The notes below the pieces were generated by a model that was not told the origin of the DNA, made no database searches, and worked only from the letters and a program-made list of their open reading frames with translations. From positions 1-6,545 of the forward strand of contig JACCSE010000132.1 of assembly GCA_013813145.1 (NCBI GenBank): a stretch of DNA of 6,545 nucleotides. Direction: 5' to 3'. Of this stretch, positions 1-5,243 are shown piece after piece. Positions within the stretch are counted from its first letter, which is position 1; the number at the start of each line of letters is the position of its first letter. This DNA is from Gemmatimonadales bacterium (GTDB taxonomy: Bacteria; Gemmatimonadota; Gemmatimonadetes; Gemmatimonadales; GWC2-71-9). Position numbers and translations under genes: made by a program.

Positions 1-1
1 G

Positions 2-637
2 GCGACGGCCGCCGTGGTCGGAGTGACGCTGCTCGACTATCTCACCAGCCAGCAGCTCAGCCGCCGGTCCAACGGGCACCCCTCCCCCCAAGCCCGGCAG
101 GACCGCGGGATCTCCGTCGACAAGACCATCACCGTCAGTCGCCCAGCGGAGGAGGTCTACCGCTATTGGCGCGACTTCAGCAATCTGCCCCGCTTCATGG
201 CCCACCTCGAGTCGGTTCAGGTGCTGGACGACCGTCGCTCCCGGTGGAAGGCCAAGGCGCCCGCCGGCACCACGGTCGAGTGGGACGCCGAGATCGTCGA
301 GGACCGGGTAGGCGAGACGATCGCCTGGCGGTCGCTCCAGCAGGCGGACGTACACAACTGGGGCTCGGTGCGCTTCGAGCCCGCGCCCGGCGACCGTGGC
401 ACCGAGGTCCACGTCCAGCTTCGCTACGAGCCGCCCGGCGGCACTCTCGGCGCGATCGTGGCCAAGCTCTTCGGCGAGGAGCCCGGCCAGCAGGTGGCCG
501 GTGACCTCCGGCGGTTCAAGCAGGTGATGGAGCTCGGCGAGGTGGTGCACTCGGACGCGAGCGTGCATCGGGGCATGCACCCGGCGCAGCCGTCCGATCG
601 GGTGTCACCCGCGCAGCACACCCAAGGAGGAAAGTGA
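2..637 (+). CDS. SRPBCC family protein (polyketide cyclase/dehydrase-like), 5' end outside window
   Basis: The reading frame is open from the first full codon at position 2, so the gene begins upstream. The GTG at 14 is probably internal, because the residues around it (AAVVGVTLLDYL) look like the end of a hydrophobic N-terminal helix. After a polar linker comes an SRPBCC/START-like domain starting at about ISVDKTITVSRPAEEVYRYW. It continues through FSNLPRFMAHLESVQVLD, then WDAEIVEDRVGETIAWRS and GTEVHVQLRYEPPGG, the alternating strand pattern of cyclase/dehydrase proteins. A helix (QQVAGDLRRFKQVMELGEV) closes the domain and a low-complexity polar tail of about 30 residues follows. SRPBCC folds bind hydrophobic ligands in a deep pocket, and the ligand here is unknown. 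The stop TGA (635-637) overlaps the ATG of the downstream alcohol dehydrogenase by one base, which implies translational coupling. From memory, this SRPBCC/zinc-ADH pairing recurs in other bacteria. The family call is firm; the function is not known. Confidence 0.85.
   Translation, partial: ATAAVVGVTLLDYLTSQQLSRRSNGHPSPQARQDRGISVDKTITVSRPAEEVYRYWRDFSNLPRFMAHLESVQVLDDRRSRWKAKAPAGTTVEWDAEIVEDRVGETIAWRSLQQADVHNWGSVRFEPAPGDRGTEVHVQLRYEPPGGTLGAIVAKLFGEEPGQQVAGDLRRFKQVMELGEVVHSDASVHRGMHPAQPSDRVSPAQHTQGGK
625..630 (+). promoter_or_regulatory. Ribosome binding site of the zinc alcohol dehydrogenase
   Basis: AGGAGG at 625-630 lies six bases before the ATG at 637 but only three before the in-frame GTG at 634. 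The spacing favours ATG 637 as the start. The site lies inside the last codons of the upstream gene, as expected for coupled translation. Confidence 0.8.
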
Positions 638-1809
638 TGAAAGCCACCTGCTGGGAAGGCAAGCGGACGGTGCGGGTCGAGGAGGTCCCCGACCCCAAGA
701 TCCTCAACTCGCGCGATGCCATCATCAAGATCACGTCGACCGCGATCTGCGGCTCAGACCTGCATTTATACAATGGGTTCATCCCCACGATGGAGAAGGG
801 CGACATCCTGGGACACGAGTTCATGGGCGAGGTGGTCGAGACCGGCAAGGCGGTGAAGAATCTTCGCGTCGGCGACCGGGTGGTGGTCCCCTTCCCCATC
901 GCCTGCGGCGCCTGCAACATGTGCCAACGCGACATGTTCTCGCTGTGCGAGAACTCCAATCCCAACGCCTGGATCGCCGAGAAGCTGATGGGCCACTCTC
1001 CGGCGGGGCTGTTCGGTTACTCCCACATGCTGGGCGGGTACGCGGGCGGGCAGGCCGAATACGCCCGGGTACCGTTCGCCGACGTGGGGCCGCTCAAGGT
1101 GCCCGAGGGAATGCCGGACGAGCAGGTGCTCTTCCTGTCCGACATCTTCCCGACCGGCTACATGGGCGCGGAGATGTGCGACATCAAGCGGGGTGACGTC
1201 ATCGCCGTGTGGGGCTGTGGGCCGGTGGGCCAGTTCGCCATCGCCAGCGCCAAGCTCCTGGGCGCGGACCGGGTCATCGCGATCGACCGCTTTCCGTACC
1301 GCCTCCAGATGGCCAAGGACAAGGCCGGCGCCACCGACACGATCAACTACGAGGAAGAAAGCGTCCTGGAGCGGCTGAAGGAGTTGAGCGGCGGCCGCGG
1401 ACCCGATGCCTGCATCGACGCGGTCGGCATGGAAGCGCACGGCCACGCCGCGATCTACGCGTACGATCGTGCCAAGCAGGCGTTGATGCTGGAGAGCGAT
1501 CGGCCGATCGCGCTGCGCGAAGCAATCCTGGCGTGCCGGCCCGGAGGCGTAGTGTCGGTCATCGGGGTGTACGGTGGGATGGTCGACAAGTTCCCCATGG
1601 GCCCGCTCATGAACAAGTCCCTCACCATCAGGACCGGGCAGACCCACGTGCATCGCTACCTCAAGCCGTTGCTTGAGCGGATTCAGCGGGGTGAGATCGA
1701 CCCCAGCTTCGTCATCACCCACCGGCTGCGCCTCGAGGACGCGCCCAAGGGCTACGAGATGTTCCTCAATAAGAAGGACAATTGCGAGAAGGTGGTGCTG
1801 TCGGCGTAG
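637..1809 (+). CDS. Zinc-dependent alcohol dehydrogenase, formaldehyde-dehydrogenase-like
   Basis: A complete 390-residue medium-chain (MDR superfamily) dehydrogenase, starting at ATG 637 behind a strong AGGAGG. It is predicted to be cytosolic and to oxidise an alcohol or aldehyde with NAD(H). Catalytic zinc ligands are C38 (TAICGSD) and H60-E61 (GHEFMGEV). D169 (LFLSDIFPTG) sits where glutathione-independent formaldehyde dehydrogenase of Pseudomonas putida uses an aspartate ligand. The structural zinc site is complete: C90, C93, C96, C104. The Rossmann loop is G193-C-G195-P-V-G198, and D217 at the end of the second strand (VIAIDRFPYR) favours NAD over NADP. An insertion around residues 265-292 (AHGHAAIYAYDRAKQ and on) is typical of this subgroup. 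The gene is coupled to the SRPBCC gene and ends in TAG just before a repeat hairpin. The physiological substrate is uncertain: formaldehyde is possible, but family members are often annotated only as zinc ADH. Confidence 0.93.
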   Translation: MKATCWEGKRTVRVEEVPDPKILNSRDAIIKITSTAICGSDLHLYNGFIPTMEKGDILGHEFMGEVVETGKAVKNLRVGDRVVVPFPIACGACNMCQRDMFSLCENSNPNAWIAEKLMGHSPAGLFGYSHMLGGYAGGQAEYARVPFADVGPLKVPEGMPDEQVLFLSDIFPTGYMGAEMCDIKRGDVIAVWGCGPVGQFAIASAKLLGADRVIAIDRFPYRLQMAKDKAGATDTINYEEESVLERLKELSGGRGPDACIDAVGMEAHGHAAIYAYDRAKQALMLESDRPIALREAILACRPGGVVSVIGVYGGMVDKFPMGPLMNKSLTIRTGQTHVHRYLKPLLERIQRGEIDPSFVITHRLRLEDAPKGYEMFLNKKDNCEKVVLSA

Positions 1810-1813
1810 GTGG

Positions 1814-1883
1814 TAGTCGAAGGTCTCAGGTCGCAGGTCTCACGACTTGAGACCTGCGACTTGAGACCTAAGACTTGACACTC
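1814..1883. repeat. Heptamer-repeat array forming a 22-bp inverted repeat (hairpin)
   Basis: The intergenic DNA reads in 7-bp steps: aggtctc at 1821 and 1835, aggtcgc at 1828, acgactt at 1842, gagacct at 1849 and 1863, gcgactt at 1856, aagactt at 1870. Weaker units flank them at 1814 (tagtcga) and 1877 (gacactc). The orientation of the units switches in the middle, so 1821-1842 is the reverse complement of 1848-1869 with a single mismatch, leaving a 5-base loop (cgact). The RNA would form a very stable stem. It could end or stabilise the alcohol dehydrogenase transcript, but no T-run follows, so a classical intrinsic terminator is not supported. It resembles dispersed intergenic repeats that give spurious translations such as KSQVSS/CDLRP in some high-GC environmental genomes; that comparison is from memory. 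Confidence 0.85.
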
Positions 1884-1904
1884 GCCTCGGTCGTAGGGTA
1901 ACGT
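1875..1904 (+). promoter_or_regulatory. Candidate sigma70-type promoter for the CMD/SDR operon, possibly leaderless
   Basis: A perfect -35 hexamer TTGACA (1875-1880) is followed after 18 bases by TAACGT (1899-1904), a weak -10 that keeps the key T, A and final T. Six bases separate the -10 from the ATG at 1911, so transcription would start at or next to the start codon. No Shine-Dalgarno sequence precedes that ATG, which fits a leaderless mRNA. The -35 overlaps the outer edge of the heptamer array. The -10 is poor, so confidence is moderate. Confidence 0.45.
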
Positions 1905-1910
1905 CGCGAG

Positions 1911-2462
1911 ATGAGCAGCCCCTACCCGGTACGCATCCCACCCGCCGATTACGAGCAGCTTCCGGAGAACGCCAAGGCCGCGCACGACGCGCACGCACGC
2001 ATCGCCCGCGTCACCAACATGAAGCGAACGCTCCTCCACTCGGTACCGGCGTTCGACGCGCTGATGACCTGGTACGCGCTCCGCGACACGGTCCAGCCGT
2101 TCCTCGGCGAGCGGCTGACGGCGATCTTCGCGCATGCGGTCTCGACCGAGACCGACTGCCTCATCTGCTCGACCTTCTTCCGCCGGCTGCTGGTGCAATC
2201 GGGGGAAAATCCGGAGCACCTGCGCCTGGATTCCTGGGAATCCGCGGTGGTGGCCTTCGGCCGCAGTCTCGCTTCCACTCCACACGCGGTGCCGGACGAG
2301 ACCTACTCGGCCGTCGCCTCCCGGCTCTCGGCCCAGCAGATCGTGGCGCTCACCGCGTTCGGCGCGCTCATGGTGGCGACCAACGTGTTCAACAATGCGC
2401 TGGGGGTGCCGCTCGACGAGTACCTGGAACCGTTCCGCCGGGCGGAGGCGCGGCATGGCTGA
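1911..2462 (+). CDS. Carboxymuconolactone decarboxylase / AhpD-like family protein
   Basis: A 183-residue all-helical protein of the CMD/AhpD-like fold. The diagnostic stretch is a helix ending in a redox-type CxxC, C83-L-I-C86 (STETDCLICSTFF), followed by helices DSWESAVVAFGRSLA and LSAQQIVALTAFGALMVATNVFNN. The last of these is the usual CMD ending before a short tail. AhpD uses two such cysteines plus nearby His/Glu residues as a proton relay in alkylhydroperoxidase activity. Here the position four residues after the second cysteine is F90 and not His, so a thiol redox function is possible but canonical peroxidase activity is doubtful. ATG 1911 was chosen because it follows the promoter candidate directly and the first residues (MSSPYPVRIPPADYEQLPE) look like a normal N-terminus. 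The gene overlaps the downstream SDR by 8 bp, so the two are co-expressed. The substrate is unknown. Confidence 0.8.
   Translation: MSSPYPVRIPPADYEQLPENAKAAHDAHARIARVTNMKRTLLHSVPAFDALMTWYALRDTVQPFLGERLTAIFAHAVSTETDCLICSTFFRRLLVQSGENPEHLRLDSWESAVVAFGRSLASTPHAVPDETYSAVASRLSAQQIVALTAFGALMVATNVFNNALGVPLDEYLEPFRRAEARHG
2444..2448 (+). promoter_or_regulatory. Ribosome binding site of the SDR gene
   Basis: GGAGG at 2444-2448, inside the 3' end of the preceding gene, lies six bases before ATG 2455. It fixes the SDR start here, although the same frame is open much further upstream to 2134 because of high GC. Confidence 0.75.
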
Positions 2463-3258
2463 GTTCGAGGGGAAGGTCGCGTTCGTCACCGGGGCGGCGC
2501 ACGGGCAGGGACGGGCAACGGCGCTGGCGCTGGCCGCCGAGGGCGCCGCGATCCTGGCGTTCGACCTGGCCCGGCCGCTGAGCTATCCGGGCTACGGCAT
2601 GGGCACTCCCGACGACCTCGAGACGCTGGCGGAGGAGTGCCGGGCGGCCGGAGGAGAGTGCGTGCCGGTGGCCGGGGACGTTCGGGACGACGCGGCCGTG
2701 TCCGCGGCAGTCGAGTCCGCGGTGGCCCGTTTCGGGCGGATCGACCTCCTCTTCAACAACGCCGGGATCTGCGCCTACGGCCTCGCGCACGAGCTGACGG
2801 AAGAGGCGTGGGACGCCATGCTCGACATCAACCTCAAGGGCGCCTGGCTGGTAGGGCGGCGGGTCATTCCGGTGATGATCCGGCAGCGGTCCGGCGTCAT
2901 CATCAACAACTCTTCGGTGGCCGGGCTCCGGGGGATGGGCCGGCTCAGTCACTACGCCGCGTCGAAATGGGGGCTGACCGGGCTGACCAAGTCCTGGGCC
3001 ATCGAGCTGGCGCCGCACGGGATCCGGGTCAACTCGATCCACCCCACCGGCGTCAATACCCCGATGAACGACGGCCTCGCCGAGCTGGAGGGGCTCACTC
3101 CCCGGGAAATCGCGGAGCGATCCGCGGGCAACCTGCTGCCGGTGCCCTGGATCGAGCCGGAGGACGTGGCGCAGGCGGTGCTCTACCTCGCCTCCGAGCG
3201 GGCGCGCTTCGTAACCGGCGCCGGGCTGGTGCTCGACGCCGGACTGTTGACCCGGTAA
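2455..3258 (+). CDS. SDR family oxidoreductase, mycofactocin-associated type
   Basis: A complete 267-residue classical short-chain dehydrogenase. The cofactor motif T12-G-A-A-H-G-Q-G19 is followed by D37 (LAFDLAR), which indicates NAD. D75 (AGDVRD), NNAG (101-104) and N126 (DINLKG) are all present, and the catalytic set is S154, Y167, K171 (YAASK). Between the second strand and its following helix is an insertion, ARPLSYPGYGMGTPDDLETL (39-58), with the P..YPxxx.TPDDLxET pattern of the mycofactocin-coupled SDR subfamily (carveol dehydrogenase-like). The later VNSIHPTGVNTPM (192-204) is also typical of that group. Known members hold NAD tightly and need the peptide-derived carrier mycofactocin to recycle it. 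No mycofactocin biosynthesis gene is in this window, so dependence is inferred from sequence alone. It is translated with the CMD-like gene (8-bp overlap). The last 76 bp are antisense to the ligase-like gene. Likely substrates are secondary alcohols or ketones, identity unknown. Confidence 0.92.
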   Translation: MAEFEGKVAFVTGAAHGQGRATALALAAEGAAILAFDLARPLSYPGYGMGTPDDLETLAEECRAAGGECVPVAGDVRDDAAVSAAVESAVARFGRIDLLFNNAGICAYGLAHELTEEAWDAMLDINLKGAWLVGRRVIPVMIRQRSGVIINNSSVAGLRGMGRLSHYAASKWGLTGLTKSWAIELAPHGIRVNSIHPTGVNTPMNDGLAELEGLTPREIAERSAGNLLPVPWIEPEDVAQAVLYLASERARFVTGAGLVLDAGLLTR

Positions 3259-3866
3259 CCGCTCCCCATGCTCCGGAACGGATCCACCCGGCCCTCCCCA
3301 TGCGCATAGGCCGGGTTCCTGATGCTGTACCAGATCGTCGGCGGCCCGTAGGGGTCACCCTTCCGCTTTGCCACTATGCCTTCCAGATCCATCTTCCTCG
3401 TCGCCTCGAAAAGGGCGCGGCCGTACTCATCCAGGGTGAGGATCTTGTAGAGCGGACCGGTGTCGGCCGGCAGCAGCTCGGCGAGGTGCCGCTTTCGCTC
3501 GGCAAGCGGCAGCGGGCGGAGATCCCGGCCGTCGAGCCAGAGCAGGTCGAACGCCGCCAGGGCGAGGTAGCCGCGCCCCCTGAGCAGGTCCCTGAACACC
3601 GGCCGGCCCTGCGGGTCGAGAGCAACGACCTCGCCATCCAGGATCGCTTCCCTGCCGGCAAGCACGCCCGAGATCCGGTCGCACAGCTCCAGGAACGGGT
3701 CCAGCCGGAACTCCCGGCGCGAGCGGATCTCGCAGCCGGTTCCGGTGGCGTAGAGGAGACCTCTGAAGCCGTCGTACTTCGGCTCGAACAGCCAGTCGGG
3801 GTCGTCGAAGGGGCCGTCGTGGGGAACGAGGGGGAGGGGGTCGATCCGGCAAAGACTCGTGGGCAC
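3183..3866 (-). CDS. Stand-alone ATP-dependent DNA ligase adenylation domain, altered motif V
   Basis: A 227-residue protein with the nucleotidyltransferase core of ATP-dependent DNA ligases (LigD/LigC-like). Motif I is K30-Y-D-G33 (FEPKYDGFR), where K30 would carry AMP. E79 lies in LDGEVVALD (motif III), FDLLWLDG is at 106-113 (motif IIIa) and LEGIVAKRKGDPYG is at 161-174 (motif IV). Motif V is normally W-x-K-x-K-N-P, but here it reads WYSIRNPAY (179-187), so both lysines are replaced (S181, R183). The SRNG often found after strand 3 is SRRE. There is no OB-fold domain, nor an LigD polymerase or nuclease domain. Homologous similarity seems to end near residue 196, and the last 30 residues are low-complexity and overlap the SDR gene antisense, so they may be a read-through tail. 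The start is GTG 3864-3866 with GGAG five bases upstream. It is the only - strand gene in the window. It may be an active small ligase, a pseudo-enzyme or a decaying gene. Confidence 0.82.
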   Translation of the reverse strand: MPTSLCRIDPLPLVPHDGPFDDPDWLFEPKYDGFRGLLYATGTGCEIRSRREFRLDPFLELCDRISGVLAGREAILDGEVVALDPQGRPVFRDLLRGRGYLALAAFDLLWLDGRDLRPLPLAERKRHLAELLPADTGPLYKILTLDEYGRALFEATRKMDLEGIVAKRKGDPYGPPTIWYSIRNPAYAHGEGRVDPFRSMGSGYRVNSPASSTSPAPVTKRARSEAR

Positions 3867-3917
3867 ACTGGCTCCGGGACCGGGAAATGGTCGGGAGCCC
3901 TCCCCACGAGAAGGGCG
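3867..3917. promoter_or_regulatory. Divergent intergenic region with an imperfect palindrome
   Basis: This 51-bp gap separates the divergent ligase-like and transporter genes. It contains ggctcc (3870-3875) and gacc (3878-3881), mirrored by ggtc (3889-3892) and ggagcc (3894-3899) around a 7-base centre. This gives a 10-bp-arm dyad with a slight asymmetry. It could be an operator for a repressor controlling one or both directions. On the - strand it also contains the GGAG that serves as the ligase ribosome site. I see no good -35/-10 pair in the gap. Confidence 0.4.
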
Positions 3918-5243
3918 ATGGAAGGGCGCCGGCGGCGCCCCTCAGGCGATAAGATATGGGTTCTCCGGCAATGCGACAGGGTGGCGCTGATCGCGGCCGT
4001 CTTGCTCTGGGCGGGGTGCGGCGGCGAGCCCGCCAACGGGCCGATCGAGATCACCTTCCCGGTCAGCGCGCTGGGTGCCGAGTCGCAGGTGGTGCGCCGG
4101 CAGCTCGCCCGGTTCATGGGAGAGCATCCCGGCATCCGGGTGCTCCAGCGCGAAACGCCGGACGCGGCCGACCAGCGGCACCAGCTCTTCGTCCAATGGC
4201 TCAACGCCGGCGCCGACGACCCCGACATCCTCTCGCTCGACGTGATCTGGACCCCGGAGTTCGCCGCGGCGGGCTGGATCCTGCCACTCGACCGCTTCGG
4301 CCCCGACACCGCGGAGTTCTTTCCCACCACGATCAGCGCCAATCGATGGCGCGATAGTCTGTACGCGCTACCCTGGTTCGTGGACGTGGGGATGCTCTAC
4401 TGGCGAACCGACCTGATGCGGGTAGCTCCCAGGACTTTCGAGGAGCTGCGCCGGGCCGCGGGTCGCGCCCGGCGAGACCAGGGAATCCGCCACGGCCTGG
4501 TCTGGCAGGGGGCCCGGTACGAGGGGCTGGTGGCGACGTTCGTCGAATATCTCGGCGGATACGGCGGACGAATTCTCGATGACGGGCGCGTGGTCGTCGC
4601 CTCGAAGGCGGGGCTCGGGGCGCTGACCGAGATGCGGGACGAGATCTACGCGAGTGGGACTGTGCCCTCGGCGGTGCTGACCTGGCACGAGGAGGAGACC
4701 CGGCTCGCCTTTCAGAATGGCGAGGCCGCGTTCATGCGCAACTGGCCCTACGCCTACGGACTCATGCAGGACAGCGCGGGGTCGCGGGTCGCGGGAAAAT
4801 ACGCGGTGACGGCCATGCCCGCCGCGCCACAGGGTGCACCCACCGCCACGCTGGGCGGCACCCAGCTCGCCATCAATCGGAACTCGGAACATCCCGAGGC
4901 CGCCTGGAGCGTCATCGAGTATCTCACCCGGCCCGAGCAGATGCTGGAGCGCGCCGAGGTCGTCGGTCAGTTCCCCACTCGCCTGGCGCTCTACCAGGGC
5001 CCTGAGCTGGGGGAGGCGCTCTCCATCCCGACGGCCGACGTGCGGCGGGTCGTCGAGAGCGCGGTGCCTCGGCCGGTGACCCCGGTCTACAGCCAGCTCT
5101 CCGAGATCCTCCAGATCCACCTGCACCGTGCGCTGACCCGGCAGCGGACGCCGGCGGCGGCGCTACGGGAGGCTCAGGCGGAAATGCAGCAGCTCTTGAA
5201 CCGGTCGGGCCTCGGGGCGACGGGTTCGCGTGCCGCCCGCTGA
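3918..5243 (+). CDS. Sugar ABC transporter substrate-binding lipoprotein (trehalose/maltose type)
   Basis: A 441-residue extracellular solute-binding protein of family 1 (SBP_bac_1, COG1653-like). The basic N-terminus (MEGRRRRPSGDK) leads to a hydrophobic segment (VALIAAVLLWAG, 22-33) and cysteine C34. This suggests export and lipid anchoring outside the membrane, although W at -3 of the lipobox is unusual. The mature part starts with IEITFPVSALGAESQVVRRQ and continues with a binding-domain signature: DPDILSLDVIWTPEFAAAGW, YALPWFVDVGMLYWRTDL (from about 149) and GEAAFMRNWPYAY (268-280). LGGTQLAINRNSEHPEAAW follows. The last two signatures are typical of ThuE/LpqY-like trehalose or maltose binders; the sugar is inferred only. 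ATG 3918 was chosen for its charged n-region. GTG 3981 is an alternative that would remove that region and the local hairpin. It is followed by two permease genes, with a 14-bp overlap to the first. The frame is open far upstream (to 2637), but only as a shadow of other genes. Confidence 0.9.
   Translation: MEGRRRRPSGDKIWVLRQCDRVALIAAVLLWAGCGGEPANGPIEITFPVSALGAESQVVRRQLARFMGEHPGIRVLQRETPDAADQRHQLFVQWLNAGADDPDILSLDVIWTPEFAAAGWILPLDRFGPDTAEFFPTTISANRWRDSLYALPWFVDVGMLYWRTDLMRVAPRTFEELRRAAGRARRDQGIRHGLVWQGARYEGLVATFVEYLGGYGGRILDDGRVVVASKAGLGALTEMRDEIYASGTVPSAVLTWHEEETRLAFQNGEAAFMRNWPYAYGLMQDSAGSRVAGKYAVTAMPAAPQGAPTATLGGTQLAINRNSEHPEAAWSVIEYLTRPEQMLERAEVVGQFPTRLALYQGPELGEALSIPTADVRRVVESAVPRPVTPVYSQLSEILQIHLHRALTRQRTPAAALREAQAEMQQLLNRSGLGATGSRAAR
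3924..3940 (+). other. GC-rich hairpin at the start of the binding-protein gene
   Basis: gggcgcc (3924-3930) and ggcgccc (3934-3940) form a perfect 7-bp GC stem with a 3-base loop, two codons after ATG 3918. A structure here would hinder initiation at 3918. It therefore either tunes expression down or is evidence that translation begins later, for instance at GTG 3981. Confidence 0.45.

Noticed and set aside
766..1722. A 318-residue reading frame on the - strand across the alcohol dehydrogenase
   Set aside because: It is antisense to a gene with complete catalytic motifs, is rich in His/Asp/Val/Arg without a recognisable fold, and is a typical high-GC shadow.
1821..1869. A CRISPR array
   Set aside because: The units are 7 bp with no spacers and they reverse orientation; there are no repeats of 24-40 bp and no cas genes.
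1821..1880. An intrinsic transcription terminator
   Set aside because: The stem is strong but is followed by CTAAGACTTGACA with no T-run, so it cannot be called one from sequence alone.
2134..2454. An upstream extension of the SDR frame giving a 374-residue protein
   Set aside because: It overlaps the CMD-like gene in another frame and is Arg/Ser/Pro/Trp-rich. ATG 2455 has a well-placed GGAGG and gives a normal SDR length.
1752..2489. A 245-residue - strand frame that translates the heptamer array (LKSQVSS, CDLRPS)
   Set aside because: The recognisable words come only from the repeat itself; the rest is antisense to the CMD-like gene. This is a known kind of spurious prediction.
2637..3917. 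A long open + frame upstream of the binding-protein gene, which could suggest one 868-residue protein
   Set aside because: The upstream part is a frame shadow of the SDR gene and the antisense of the ligase gene. Its translation is Arg/Gly/Ala-rich without domain character, and the signal peptide at 3918 marks the true beginning.
3374..4342. A 322-residue - strand frame spanning the ligase and binding-protein genes
   Set aside because: It lies in a different frame from the ligase motifs and shows only Ser/Arg/Pro/Thr-rich sequence.
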